DNA of 64,000 nucleotides from Palaemon carinicauda. Its lineage: Eukaryota > Arthropoda > Malacostraca > Decapoda > Palaemonidae. The stretch is from positions 73,379,818 to 73,443,817 of the forward strand of contig NC_090751.1 in NCBI RefSeq assembly GCF_036898095.1, in the 5' to 3' direction. A model generated the notes under the pieces. The model searched no databases and was not told the DNA's origin. It was given only the letters and a program-made list of their open reading frames with translations. The position numbers were made by a program, and so were the translations under genes. This document shows, one piece after another, positions 19,714 through 31,083 of this stretch (its first letter is position 1; the number at the start of each line of letters is the position of its first letter).

Positions 19714-21710
19714 GTGATAAATTACCCCATACTCATTTCCCTCTTTCTTTCCTTACAGGAGGAGCCCAAGGTGAAGTGTACAGTAATATACTGCAACCAC
19801 AAAAGTAGGAACTTTTGTGGCCATAACATGTGCAGGTCTCATGCCCCCTGCTCCATCCCAACTGAGACCCTAAGGTACTGGGACCCGAAGGGTTGCAACG
19901 TCTGCTCGGCCTTGATGACCGAGGGTTTCAGGGATCCCAAGACGGCAGAGTTGAGGGGAGCTGCGAGGGAAACGCTTCGGAAGTGGGTAAGAGGGTTTCA
20001 GAAGAACTCTCCGGGACCTTACCTACCAAGCGACACTATTAGAATCCTTCTGTTTCCTAAGGCAACATCTGATGCGGTCGTGCCCCAGGTACGGCCCGAG
20101 CCTCCCTGCATACAACTGGCGAAAGAAGCTGACATCAATAAGGCTTTGGGAGGCATGGACATCCATCAGTTAAGGATGTCAGAGGTGTCCTTGGACACCG
20201 AAAATTATCTCCTTCAAGAAGACCCTGAAGAAGAGGTGGCCCAGCCACCCGAGGAGGAAGAAGAATCCGGATTGACAGAGACGGAAGACCCTCTACTGTC
20301 TGTGACGGCATACAACCTGCGCCGTCAACCTCTTCGGCCCCAACCCCTCAACCGGTCCTGGTGTTCCCCAAGGGCGAAGCGTTCATGGCGCAAATCCAGC
20401 AGATGATGGAAACTATGCGCAAGGAACAGCTAGAGATGAGGAAAGAAGTCAGGGAAGGACACCGCACAGTCGCTTCTCGCGGCTACTTCAAGTGGCCCAG
20501 AGTCTCTGACTGGCCTCAATGCTCCGAAACCAACCCCTGGAGGTATGCGGAGTTCATGCCCATGATGAATGGGAAACTCTACGTCTCGGAGAAGATGGGG
20601 GCCATACCCCTCGACGATCTCCAATTCTGGCCGAACCTTGTGGCTTACCCGGAGTGCTTCATCAGGCTGATGAACGAACCTTCGTCTAAAGAAGAGATGC
20701 AACCTAAGAAGGTCATGGTCTTTGACAATGACAAGGCACAGGCTCTCTTGACGAGTAGACTGATGAAAGCAGGATATACGAACTCCAAGGTTTCTGCATT
20801 GAGCAAGAAGCACCCTACCTTCCTTGCTCCTTCCTCCAGAGATTTTCCCTTTACGTCTAAAGCTCTCCACTGTGTGCTAAAGGCAGTTGATGCGGGCAAA
20901 CCATGCCCTACACTAGAGGAGTGTAGACCATTGTCTCTAGCCCTGCCTACGGGCGAGAAGGACTGGAACCTTCTCGGTCGCAAAGCTAGATGCAGAAAAC
21001 GCAGGACAGCAGTTCAACAAGAACCTTCCGAAGCTGTCGGACTTTCTCCCGAGACGAGAACAGGAGACAAAAGAGAGACTAGCCGCCTCTCTGTCTATCC
21101 AGAACTGCATGGAGATGTGTGCAGGCATCTCAAGCACCCCAGACATGTACACAGTCCTAGCCAAGATGCACATGGCTACACTAGTCAAGGACATGTACGC
21201 TTTCGTGAAGGCCAGAGGGCCTGTAGAGAGTATGTGTTTGCCAATGCAACGGTCAAGCATAAGCCCAGGAAGTTGATCACTTCCTTTATCTGGGGCAAGG
21301 ACCTCTTCCCAAAGTAAGCAGTCCAAGAGGTGGTTGCTAAAGCCGCCATGGAGAATAGGAATCTTCTCCAAAAGTGGGGCATGTCTTCCAAAAGGAAATC
21401 ATCCTCTGACGCTGGTCCCTAACCTAAGAACAGGAAGACGAAGAAGCCACAAGTGCCTCATTGACCTGCACAACATCCCACTGTTACCATGACGACAGTG
21501 CCCCAAATGGTTGCCCAGCCGCAGACCACTTTCCAGATGGTGCCTCAACAGTTAGTAACCCATTCACCAGCCTTTAACCCAGGCTTTGAGAGGCACACCA
21601 CTAAATTTCTCCCAAAAGCTAAAGGATCTAAACGAGGCACCTCAAGAAACCCCTCAAGAGGTAGAGGAGAACGTTGTCAGGGTAACAAACCCTCCTGTTC
21701 ATCCAAGTAA
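19714..21710 (+). pseudogene. Gag of DIRS1
   Basis: The first frame (19714-20406) has a Cys/His-rich N-terminal segment (residues about 22-75: CTVIYC, CGHNMC, CNVC) and an acidic stretch near 20220-20290. The second frame (20361-21317) and a third piece (21489-21710) carry the capsid-like region and a basic Arg/Gly-rich end. The same blocks appear in order in the Gag of DIRS3 (38163-36113). It is broken by a frame change near 20380 and a stop at 21315-21317. Without stops it would be of usual DIRS Gag size, about 650 residues. Confidence 0.8.
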
Positions 21711-23110
21711 TGAGAAGCTCCAGGTAGGAGGAAGCCTCTTCCACTTTCGGGATCGTTGCACCTTCGATCCCTGGGCCCACAGCCCTATCAAGAATGGACT
21801 AGGGTGGAAATGGAAAAGGACTCCACATTCCTTTCCTCAATTCTTCCAACACTCCACCCCCTTATTGGAAGAATATACCTTAGAACTCTTGAACAAAAAG
21901 GTTATAAGGAAAGCAAAGTCCATCAAATTCCAGGGAAGGCTGTTTTGTGTTCCCAAGGACGACTTGGACAAACTCAGAGTCATTCTAGACTTGTCATCAC
22001 TCAACAAGTTCATCGAGAACAACAAGTTCCATATGTTAACCTTACAACACATAAGGACCCTGTTACCGAAAGGGGCGTACACAGTTTCAATAGACTTAGC
22101 AGATGCCTACTGGCACCTTCCAGTCAGCCGCCCCCTCTCCTCCTACCTAGGATTCCAGTTACAGAAGACAAAGTATGTCTTCAAAGCCATGCCCATAGCC
22201 CCAAGGATTTTCACGAAACTCTCGAACAGTCATACAACAGCTATGCTTAGAAGGCATTCAGGTAGCAGCATACCTGGACGACTGGCTGGTGTGGGCAGCA
22301 TCCAAGACTGCTTGTCTGCAGGCAGCCACGAAGGTGATCCAGTTCCTGGAATATCTGGGCTTCAAGATCAACTACAAGAAGTCTCGCCTCTCTCTAACTC
22401 AAGAGTTTCAATGGCTGGGAATCCATTGGAACTTTCAGTCACACCGCCTCTCCATTCCACCGAAGAAGAGGAGAGAGATTGCGGGTTCTGTCAAGGGACT
22501 ACTGAAATACAAACAAGATTTATAGATGCCAACAGGAAAGAGTACTGGGCTCTCTCCAGTTCACAGCAGTAACAGACCTAGTGCTAAGAGCACAACTAAA
22601 GGATGCGTCAGAAGTCTGGAGAAGATACGCATCAAACGCTCAAAGAGATCAGCAGAGACCGACACCGACCTTACTATGATCACTTCTGAGGCCGTGGTCG
22701 AAGGTCAAGAGCCTAGCAAGGACTATTCCCTTACAACCACCTCAACCGTCAGTAGTCATCCATACGGATGCCTCACCGGAAGGATGGGGAGGCCTTTCCA
22801 TCAAAAGAAAGTTCAAGGGACCTGGTCACACCAGTTAAAGACCTTTCACATCAATATTCTAGAGGCCCTGGCAGTCCTCCTGACGCTGAAGAAACTATCG
22901 CTTCACAGATCAGCCTACATCAAGTTGGTCTTGGACAGTGAACTGATAGTGAAATGTCTAAACCGACAAGGCTCGAGATTGCCCTACATCAACCATGTGA
23001 TGTTGGTCATCTTTTGCTTGGCAAGAAAGAAAAGATGGCACTTATCAGCAGTTCACCTACAAGGGTTCCGCAATGTGACGGCGAACGCTCTATCCAGGCG
23101 AAAGCCGATA
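21711..23110 (+). pseudogene. RT and RNase H of DIRS1
   Basis: The RT fingers and palm start near 21740 (FDPWAHSPIKNGLGW), with LRVILDLSSLNKFI near 21970 and VSIDLADAYWHLPV near 22085. The frame is lost near 22250. The catalytic block YLDDWLVWAAS is encoded at about 22268-22300 in another frame. RNase H follows with the HTDAS-equivalent region damaged, but LVLDSELIVKCLNRQGS is clear near 22930. Several frameshifts make it non-functional. The order and wording match DIRS3. Confidence 0.8.
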
Positions 23111-23117
23111 GAGTCAA

Positions 23118-23940
23118 ATGGTTCCTAGATGCAGACTCATTCTCCTTCATCTTGGAAAAAGTCCCAGAACTGCAGATCGACCTCTTCGCAACGAGCGACA
23201 ACAAGAAACTACCTCGATACGTAACCCTATACGAGGACCCTCGGGCAGAAGCGATGATGCCATGTCCCTCGATTGGAACAGATGGAATCATATCTATCTG
23301 TTCCCGCCAACAAATCTCCTGCTGAAGGTCTTCAACAAGCTGATATCCTTCAGCAGTGGTGCCCCCCAAAGGGCCCAAGAGCTATTGGTGCCCTCTAGTG
23401 ATAGAACTGAGGCTGAGGCTGTTTCCTCTAGCGAACCCAGTTCTATCCCAACTGGTTCAGAAGTCGACTGTCTACGCTTCATCATTGAGAACCCAAAACC
23501 TACATCTCATGATTTTCTCGCCTTAGCACTCAAGAAAAGGTTTGGGATCTCAAAAGACAACATTGACTTTATAGAAGAATACAAGTCAAAGTCAACCAGA
23601 AGACAATATGAATCGTCTTGGAAGAAGTAGATCTCCTTTGTCAAAGCAAACAAGCCGGCAGAAATCTCGATAGTCTTCTGCCTGTCCTTCTTCATCCACC
23701 TTCATGAGCAAGGCCTGGCTTCCACCAAGATAACTACGTGTAAGTCAGCTTTGACTAGACCTCTTCTATACGCCTTCCAGGTGGACCTGTCAAACAAAAT
23801 CTTCAATAAGGTTCCGAAAGCATGTGCTAGACATAAACCAGCAACGCCTCCAAAGCCCATATCATGGTCTTTAGACAAAGTCTTGCACTACGCTTTGAAC
23901 TTGAACAATGAAGATTGCTCCCTAAAGGATCTAACAATAG
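23118..23940 (+). pseudogene. Tyrosine recombinase N-terminal half, DIRS1
   Basis: The frame from 23118 overlaps RNase H and carries the core-binding domain of a DIRS recombinase (FGISKDNIDFIEEY and STRRQYESSW near 23540-23625). A TAG at 23628-23630 replaces a Trp codon seen in DIRS3. The same frame continues to 23940, ending with the SLKDLT block. The catalytic Arg, His-x-x-Arg and Tyr region is absent, because the frame runs straight into the element's terminal 29 bp. Confidence 0.8.
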
Positions 23941-23967
23941 ATTTTTCGCTTTGCTCAAAATCCGTTT

Positions 23968-24925
23968 GATATTCAGGTGATAGGTGCTTCTAATGTAGAA
24001 GTACAGTATGAAGATCAGAAGTTAGACAGAATGCCATTAACGGTAGTGAAAGGTAAAGGGCAAACTTTACTAAGATCGGACTGGTTACATTTTATAAAAT
24101 TAGATTGGCCTAGTATTTTGAAGGTTACAGGTACACAAGATGAACACAAGAATGAAGTGTCTGTGGATGATATCCTATACGAGTTTCAAGCGTATTTGAA
24201 GATAAAGTTCGTACAGTAAAGAATGCAAAGGCAATTTTAGTTTTGAAATCAAATAGTATTACTAGACTTTTTGCTCCAAGACCAGTACCATATGCATTGA
24301 AAAGTGCAATTGAAACAGAAATCAAAAGGTTAGAAAGTGAAGGTTCTTGGGAAAAGCTGCATACTCAGATTGGGCTACACCATTAGTTCCTATTGTGAAG
24401 GGAAACGGTCAGGTTAGGTTATGCAACTATGTCAGGATGTAATGTATTTTCTAAGTTAGATCTTAGACAGGCATCTCAACAGCTTCCCATTGATGAAAAT
24501 TCACAAGAACTAAGTACAGTAAATACATGCTTAGGTTTGTGTAGGCCAAAGAGATTGCCTTATGGAGTAACAAGCAGTCCAGCTATATGGCAAGGAACTA
24601 CGAATAAGATTTTTTCAGGAATGCAAAGCGTATTTATTTACATAAATTATATTTTAGTCTCTGGTAAAGATAAAAGAGAACATAGAGAAAGATTACGGGC
24701 AGTTCTGAAGAAGTTGAAGGAACATAATATTCGAGTAAATAGGAGCAAATTTATTTTAGAAGTAGATTCAGTGGAATAATTAGGTTTTGTAATCAATGGC
24801 AAAGGTATTCACAAGACTAAGGAAAAATTAATGTAGTGATATCAACTAAGGTACCAGAAAATGTTAAGGAATTACATTCATTTTCAGGTTTCGCAACATT
24901 TTATGGGAATTTCATTCAGAATTTT
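23968..24925 (+). pseudogene. Protease end and RT of element A
   Basis: Starts with the second half of the aspartic protease (VQYEDQKLDRMPLTVVKGKG, then LLRSDWL), continuing from 17422. The RT has fingers near 24240-24400 in broken frames, FSKLDLRQASQQLPI near 24450, and LPYGVTSSPAIWQ near 24555. At the catalytic box YIDD it reads YINY, so both catalytic aspartates are lost. The thumb SFSGFATFYGNFIQNF ends at 24925, where DIRS2 is inserted. It resumes at 31420 with LSTIPHPLYNLL. Confidence 0.85.
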
Positions 24926-25097
24926 AAATATTTAACTTAGCCGGTGAATATATAATAGCTGCAACTCTGCGGCTCGACAGACAACATACTTAAAAAACTC
25001 GCGAGCGATCGCTATGCAGGATGCGGGTGTGCCCACCAGCGCCAACTGTCGGCCAGATACCACTCTCGGATGTAAACAAAACCTTCAATTCTTCTCT
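24926..25097 (+). repeat. Left inverted terminal repeat of DIRS2
   Basis: CGGTGAATATATAATAGCTG through the GATGCGGGTGTGCCCACC block to AATTCTTCTC is the near-perfect reverse complement of 31223-31372. The outermost bases, 24926-24942, are copied in complement in the internal complementary region. Confidence 0.9.
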
Positions 25098-25300
25098 GTC
25101 GACGTTGACGACAAGACGTACTTTTACTCGCTGTAGAACCTGGAGTTTTCCCATCATATTTGGTGAAGTACTTTAATTTGGTTTGAGCTTTTGCAGTACA
25201 GGTGTTTTTCTTCAAAATAAACCCTTGAACTCTTTTTTGAATCGGATTATTTGTTGATGACTTAGATCGTTTTTTGGAATTTTCCTTTGACTAATTCAAA

Positions 25301-27742
25301 ATGGCTGACCCTTCTCAAGTTCCTAAGTTTCGAAAGTGTAATGCTAGGGACTGTAATAGGCGTCTTCCAAAGGCTTCTCTCGACCCTCACACTGTTTGTT
25401 CCAATTGTCGGAGTAAAACCTGTCAATTGGGAGATCGGTGTGAGGAATGCGTGGGCCTTTCGGAATTCGATTGGATCGAATTTGATAAATATACACGCAG
25501 ACTAGAGAGAGATAGGGTAAGGAGAAGTTCTTCTAGGTCCGTAGATTTTTCCTCTCCACATGCCCCTGAACCTAATCCTTCCCCTGTAGTGGTTGTTCCT
25601 AACCCCCCTCCTAGCACTCAGGAACCGTCTATGCAAGACATGATGCGTGCTATTCATGCCTTGGGGAAGAGAGTTGAGGCTTTAGCAAGTGACCGTAATC
25701 AACTCATGGCGGACGTAAAGGAACTCAAGTGCCAAAGTGCCACTGCGGAAAGTGGGAAAGTGCCTAGTGTTACGCAAAGTGTTGTGAACAGTGTTGCGAC
25801 CGAGGGTTCGTCTGTTCGTGCCTGTCGTTCACCTAGTCCGGGACCTCTTGCAAGCTCCCAAGCCCAGGGGAGAAGCAATGTCGTACGCCTTATGGGTTCG
25901 AGAGGCCTTGATCAGCGAACAGACGTTCCCTCTTTGGTATCAGGCGTATCTCGTCAAGATCGCCCCTACCATAAGACGAGAGAGCCCATTTTTACCTCGT
26001 CGTCCGAAGGCGTTTCACGTAAGAAACCATGGAGCAAGGTCTCTAGACCTTTAAAACGCAAGTCGGTCCCTTCAGGACAAGTCCAACGTCCCGGATGTAG
26101 CCACTGGGACAGTTCGGACCCGTTGCCGTCATCTGATGACTGCTCGCCGCCTAAGAGAGGCAAAGTTGTGCCGTCTCAGTCGCTAACCCCGTCTGTTACC
26201 GAACCCGCTTCCGTAGACCCTACATGGGTGTTACTGTAAGACATGCAGTCTAAGCTTGCATCCCTTATGGAGGACTACAACGCAGAGAAGGTTTCCGTTG
26301 AACCTACTGGCCGTCAGCCATCCAAGCGTTCTGTTGTGCGTCCTGTTGACGTTGATGTAGCTTTCTCGCGTCAACCAGTTGAGGTTGTACCTCCCCCGAT
26401 GCGATCCCGTGTGGATTTCCAGCCGCACGTTGACGTTAGGCAACTCACTGATGCGACTGGTGACGTTCAGGACGTTCACCAACCATCAAAGTTGACTTGT
26501 TTTGACGCGGTGCGTCAACCTCCACAACCCAGTATGGTGTTGACTGCACAACCCAGACGGTCTAAACAGTCTCGGATGGACACTGTGCGTCCTCGCGCAC
26601 CTGTTGTTGTTGACAGTTCCCAGACTGTTCAGCAGTTTCAGGATGCTGCGTCCTGCTCCGTCACGTATGCACCAGTGCGGCCGGACGCTGCGAGTCAAAC
26701 GTTGCCTACCCCTTTGCCGTTTTCTCATCAGTTATCAGATGAGGAACTGTCAGATGAGGACGTTGCTGAACCACAGCCTGAGGATCAGCCTTCAGAGTTA
26801 GATGAGCCTAAAGCAGTTCCACCATCTATGGACTTTAGAAAAGTCATGCTTGTTTTTAAAGAGTTGTTCCCTGAACACTTTATCTCTGTGGCTCCTCGTT
26901 CGCCGCCGTCTGACTTTGTTTTAGGCGTTCCGGCTGCCATGCCAGCCTTTACGAAACTCGTTCTCTCTCGCTTATCCAAGAGAGCTTTACGGCTGTTAGG
27001 CGATTGGTTGGAAACCAAGAGGAGTTTAGGGAAGACGGCCTTTGCCTTCCCCCCATCTAAACTCTCATCTAGATCGAGCGTCTGGTATGCCACGGGAGAA
27101 GTTCTTGGCTTGGGAGTTCCTGCCTCTGCCCAGGGCGACTTCTCAAGTCTTGTAGACTCTCCCCGCCGCCTTGCCATGAGACGCTCGAAGATTAGTTGGT
27201 CATCCTCGGACCTGGACCACCTTCTTAAAGGCATCTTTAGGGCGTTTGAAGTTTTTAACTTCCTGGACTGGTGTTTGGGAGCCCTGAGTAGGAAAATCTC
27301 ATCTGCCGATAGGGATGTTTCCTTACTCATTATGTCCTGCATGGACAAGGCCGTCCGCGATGGATCCAACGAGCTTGCCGCTTCATTCACGTCTGGAGTC
27401 CTAAAGAAACGAGAGTCTCTGTGCTCTTTTCTTTCAGTAGGAGTGACGCCATGTTAAAGATCTGAGCTACTCTTTGCGCCCTTGTCTAAGTGCTTGTTTC
27501 CTGAAGTCTTAGTTAAGGAAATTGCCTTGTCTTTAGTGCAGAAGGACACCCACGATTTAGTTGCGTCCTCGGCTCGCAAAGCTCCCCCTTTGCCTGCCTT
27601 GTCTGCTAGACCTAGGACAGACACTCCAGCGTCCAGGTTTATTCCGCCCTTTCGTGGCAGAGCCCCCAGCAGGGGAGGTGCTCGTGCCGAAGGGAAGAGA
27701 GGAAAGAGGAAAGGATCCAAGTCCTCGCGGGGCAGAGTCTGA
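25301..27742 (+). pseudogene. Gag of DIRS2 with two in-frame TAA stops
   Basis: A single frame from ATG 25301 runs 814 codons to 27742 but for TAA at 26237-26239 and TAA at 27455-27457. The N-terminal zinc-binding region has a CNARDC, CSNCRSKTC, CEEC pattern (about residues 8-50). A Ser/Pro-rich low-complexity middle follows, then a capsid-like region near 26820-27440 (PPSMDFRKVML onward). The C-terminal end (27600-27742) is Arg/Gly-rich and nucleic-acid binding in type. The last 180 bases overlap the RT frame. Both breaks are single-codon stops, and the frame is kept through them, so decay is slight. Confidence 0.85.
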
Positions 27743-29801
27743 CTGCCCGCAACTTCAGACAGCAGTAGGTGCCAGACTCAAGAACTTCTGGCAAGCCTGG
27801 GAGAAGAGAGGCGCAGATCAACAATCTGTGAGGTTGCTCAGAGAGGGGTACAAAATCCCTTTTGTACGCAGACCTCCTCTAGCGACGTCCCCCATCGATC
27901 TCTCTCCCAGGTACCGAGAGGAAGCAAAGAGACAAGCCCTGAAACTGGAAGTGTCTCTTTTACTAGAGAAGGGAGCGGTGGTCAAAGTCTCGGACCTTCA
28001 ATCACCGGGGTTTTACAACCGTCTCTTCCTAGTATCAAAGAAGACAGGAGGTTGGAGACCGGTGCTAGACATCAGTGCTCTGAATGTCTTTGTCACAAAG
28101 AGGAAGCTCACCATGGAGACCACAAAGTCAGTCTTAGCAGTGGTCAGAAAGGGAGACTGGATGGTCTCTCTCGACCTAAGGGACGCTTACTTCCACATTC
28201 CCATTCACTCAGATTCCCAACCTTTTCTGAGATTCGTCTTCGACGATGTGGTGTACCAGTTTCGGGCCCTGTTCTTTGGCCTAAGCACGGCTCCTCTCGT
28301 GTTTACGAGGCTTATGAGGAATGTGGCAAAATTCCTCCATTTATCGGACATCCGAGCCTCCCTTTATTTGGACGACTGGCTTCTCAGAGCCTCTTCCAGT
28401 CATCGCTGTCTGAAGGATCTCAATTGGACTCTAGATCTGACCAAGGAATTGGGACTCCTGGTCAACTTGGAAAAGTCCCAACTGATCCCATCCCAAACTA
28501 TTCTGTATTTAGGGATGGAGATTCGCAGTCCAGTTTTTCGGGCTTTTCCGTCGGCCCCCAGAATAGATCAAGCCCTGCTCGTCATCCAGAAGATGTTGAA
28601 GAAAGAATGTTGCTCAGTCAGGAATTGGATGAGTCTGGTAGGAACGCTATCATCCCTGGAGCAATTTTTCTCGCTAGGAAGGCTTCACCTCCGACCTCTA
28701 CAATTCCATCTAGCTTTTCACTGGAAAAAGGACAAGACGCTAGAGGCGGTCTCGATCCCGATTTCCGAAAAGATAAAGACTTGTCTGACTTGGTGGAAAG
28801 ACAATATCAGTCTACGAGAGGGTCTTCCCCTAGCAGTTCAGAAACCCAACCACGTTCTCTTCTCAGACGCATCGGACTTGGGCTGGGGCGCGACGCTGGA
28901 CGGTCGGGAATGCTCAGGTCTATGGAACTCGAGTCAGAGGAGCATGCATATCAACAGCAAGGAGCTTTTGGCGGTTCACCTGGCCTTGATAAGCTTCGAG
29001 AATCTCCTTCGAGGCAAAGTGGTGGAGGTCAACTCGGACAACACCACGGCCTTGGCGTACATTTCCAAACAGGGAGGTACCCCCTCACTGACTCTGTACG
29101 AGATCGCAAGGGACCTGCTCATCTGGTCAAAAGATCGAGGCATCTCCCTAGTAACGAGGTTCATCCAGGGCGACTTGAACGTCCTAGCAGATTGTCTCAG
29201 TCGGAAAGGTCAAGTAATTCCAACCGAATGGACCCTCCACAAGGATGTGTGCAAGAGACTTTGGGCGACTTGGGGTCAACCCACCATAGATCTCTTTGCA
29301 ACCTCGCTGACCAAGAGGCTTCCAATCTATTGCTCTCCAGTCCCAGACCCAGCAGCAATACATATAGATGCCTTTCTCCTAGATTGGTCACACCTAGATC
29401 TTTACGCATTCCCACCATTCAAGATTGTCAACAAGGTACTGCAGAAATTCGCCTCTCACGAAGGGACAAGGTTGACGTTAGTTGCTCCCCTCTGGCCCGC
29501 GAGAGAATGGTTCACCGAGGTACTTCGATGGCTGGTAGACTTTCCCAGAAGTCTTCCTCTAAGAGTAGACCTTTTACGTCAGCCTCACGTAAAGAAGGTA
29601 CACCAAAGCCTCCACGCTCTTCGTCTGACTGCCTTCAGACTATCGAAAGACTCTCGAGAGCTAGAGGCTTTTCGAAGGAGGCAGCCAGTGCGATTGCTAG
29701 AGCGAGGAGAGCTTCTACCATTAGAGTTTACCAATCGAAGTGGGAAGTCTTCCGAGACTGGTGCAAGTCAGTTTCCGTATCCTCATCCAGTACCTCTGTA
29801 G
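27561..29801 (+). CDS. RT, RNase H and methyltransferase-like polyprotein of DIRS2
   Basis: An intact 746-codon frame. There is no ATG before the conserved region, so it is probably expressed by frameshift from Gag or another non-standard start; homology begins near 27745. The RT palm has MVSLDLRDAYFHIPI (about residues 200-214) and catalytic YLDD at 269-272. RNase H follows with FSDASDLGWGATL (near 435) and VNSDNTTALAYISKQ (near 495). After it comes the DIRS-specific domain IDLFATSLTKRLPIY with DWSHLDLYAFPPF (about 580-620), a region often called methyltransferase-like in this family. All catalytic aspartates are present. It overlaps the recombinase frame by about 295 bases from the recombinase ATG. 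Confidence 0.92.
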   Translation: MRPRLAKLPLCLPCLLDLGQTLQRPGLFRPFVAEPPAGEVLVPKGREERGKDPSPRGAESDCPQLQTAVGARLKNFWQAWEKRGADQQSVRLLREGYKIPFVRRPPLATSPIDLSPRYREEAKRQALKLEVSLLLEKGAVVKVSDLQSPGFYNRLFLVSKKTGGWRPVLDISALNVFVTKRKLTMETTKSVLAVVRKGDWMVSLDLRDAYFHIPIHSDSQPFLRFVFDDVVYQFRALFFGLSTAPLVFTRLMRNVAKFLHLSDIRASLYLDDWLLRASSSHRCLKDLNWTLDLTKELGLLVNLEKSQLIPSQTILYLGMEIRSPVFRAFPSAPRIDQALLVIQKMLKKECCSVRNWMSLVGTLSSLEQFFSLGRLHLRPLQFHLAFHWKKDKTLEAVSIPISEKIKTCLTWWKDNISLREGLPLAVQKPNHVLFSDASDLGWGATLDGRECSGLWNSSQRSMHINSKELLAVHLALISFENLLRGKVVEVNSDNTTALAYISKQGGTPSLTLYEIARDLLIWSKDRGISLVTRFIQGDLNVLADCLSRKGQVIPTEWTLHKDVCKRLWATWGQPTIDLFATSLTKRLPIYCSPVPDPAAIHIDAFLLDWSHLDLYAFPPFKIVNKVLQKFASHEGTRLTLVAPLWPAREWFTEVLRWLVDFPRSLPLRVDLLRQPHVKKVHQSLHALRLTAFRLSKDSRELEAFRRRQPVRLLERGELLPLEFTNRSGKSSETGASQFPYPHPVPL

Positions 29802-30682
29802 CCCAAATAGCTGATTTTCTCTTATACCTGAGAAAAGTTCGCTCCCTTTCAGCTCCTACGATCAAGGGCTACAGAAGCATGTTGGCCTCGGTCTTCCGGC
29901 ATAGAGGCTTAGATCTTTCCAACAATAAAGATCTGCAAGACCTCCTTAAGTCTTTTGAGACCTCTAAGGAACGTCGTTTGGCTACACCTGGGTGGAATTT
30001 AGACGTGGTCCTAAGATTCCTCATGTCAGACAGGTTTGAGCCTTTACATTCAGCCTCCCTGAAAGATCTCACTCTTAAGACTCTTTTCCTGGTATGCTTG
30101 GCCTCGGCTAAAAGAGTCAGTGAGCTTCATGCCTTCAGCAAGAACATCGGGTTTTCGTCAGAAAAAGCTACTTGTTCTCTGCAGCTTGGTTTCCTAGCCA
30201 AGAATGAGCTGCCTTCTCGTCCTTGGCCTAAATCTTTCGATATTCCTAGCTTATCGGAGATCATAGGCAATGAACTAGAAAGAGCTCTTAAGTTCTACTT
30301 AGCTCGTACTAAACCTTTACGAGGCAAATCTGAAGCGTTATGGTGTTCGGTTAAGAAACCATCCTTACCTATGTCAAAGAATGCTTTGTCATATTTTATC
30401 AGATTGTTAATACGAGAAGCTCATTCACACTTGAGTGAGGAAGACCGATCTTTGCTTAAGGTTAAGACGCACGAGGTTAGAGCTGTAGCAACTTCTGTGG
30501 CCTTTAAGCAAAATAGATCTCTGCAAAGTATCATGGACGCAACCTATTGGAGAAGCAAGTCAGTGTTCGCGTCATTTTACTTGAAAGATGTCCAGACTCT
30601 TTACGAGAACTGCTACACACTGGGACCATTCGTAGCAGCGAGTGCAGTAGTGGGTGAGGGCTCAACCACTACAATTCCCTAA
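29507..30682 (+). CDS. Tyrosine recombinase of DIRS2
   Basis: The product has 391 residues from the ATG at 29507. The frame is open upstream to 28052, but that part is the shadow of the RT gene. The core-binding domain starts with STIRVYQSKWEVFRDWC (about residue 69). The catalytic set is complete: R203 in SAKRVSEL, H322-x-x-R325, W348 in the place of the second His, and nucleophile Y358 in FASFYLKDV. These enzymes insert the circular element DNA without target duplication, replacing integrase. Its intact state makes DIRS2 the best candidate for recent activity among the DIRS copies here. Confidence 0.93.
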   Translation: MVHRGTSMAGRLSQKSSSKSRPFTSASRKEGTPKPPRSSSDCLQTIERLSRARGFSKEAASAIARARRASTIRVYQSKWEVFRDWCKSVSVSSSSTSVAQIADFLLYLRKVRSLSAPTIKGYRSMLASVFRHRGLDLSNNKDLQDLLKSFETSKERRLATPGWNLDVVLRFLMSDRFEPLHSASLKDLTLKTLFLVCLASAKRVSELHAFSKNIGFSSEKATCSLQLGFLAKNELPSRPWPKSFDIPSLSEIIGNELERALKFYLARTKPLRGKSEALWCSVKKPSLPMSKNALSYFIRLLIREAHSHLSEEDRSLLKVKTHEVRAVATSVAFKQNRSLQSIMDATYWRSKSVFASFYLKDVQTLYENCYTLGPFVAASAVVGEGSTTTIP

Positions 30683-31083
30683 TTCCATATCCTTTTAATC
30701 TGTCTCTTGAAATGTTTTTTAATGTTGTTTTTATGGGTTGTTCGGAAGGCTAAGAAGCCTTTCGCATCTTGGTTGATTTGGCGGGTGGTCAAAGTCATTT
30801 CTTGAGAGCGCCCAGATTAGGGGTTTGATGAGGTCCTGTTGTATGGGTTGCAGCCCTTGATAATTCAGCTCCTGGGTGTCTGTCAGCATCCTAAGAGGAT
30901 CGCTGGGCTCCGTAAGGAAGACAGACTTACAAGGCAGAGTAATCGTCTAAGTCGACTTCCTTACCAGGTACCTATTTATTTTGGTTTTGTTATATTGATA
31001 ACTGTCAAAATGAAAAAACTCTTAGCTTATACGATGTAAACATATTTATCTCTGGTCTCTACCCACCTCCTTGGGTGTGAATC

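Larger units (their letters stand above)
17423..23967 (+). mobile_element. DIRS1, internally deleted DIRS retrotransposon
   Basis: The left end (TTTTGAGCTCGGCCATGTC...) matches the 5' terminal repeat of DIRS3, and the last 29 bp (23936-23964) match the opposite terminus of DIRS3. Between are a long leader, gag, RT/RNase H and the N-terminal half of a tyrosine recombinase. The recombinase is cut after its core-binding domain and joined directly to the terminal 29 bp, so its catalytic half, the internal complementary region and most of the right terminal repeat are deleted. It sits in the protease of element A, with TTT at both edges and no target duplication. Confidence 0.85.

Noticed and set aside
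28052..29506. Long open frame upstream of the DIRS2 recombinase
   Set aside because: The stretch is the shadow of the RT gene in another frame. No recombinase homology occurs before about 29590, so the ATG at 29507 was taken as the start.
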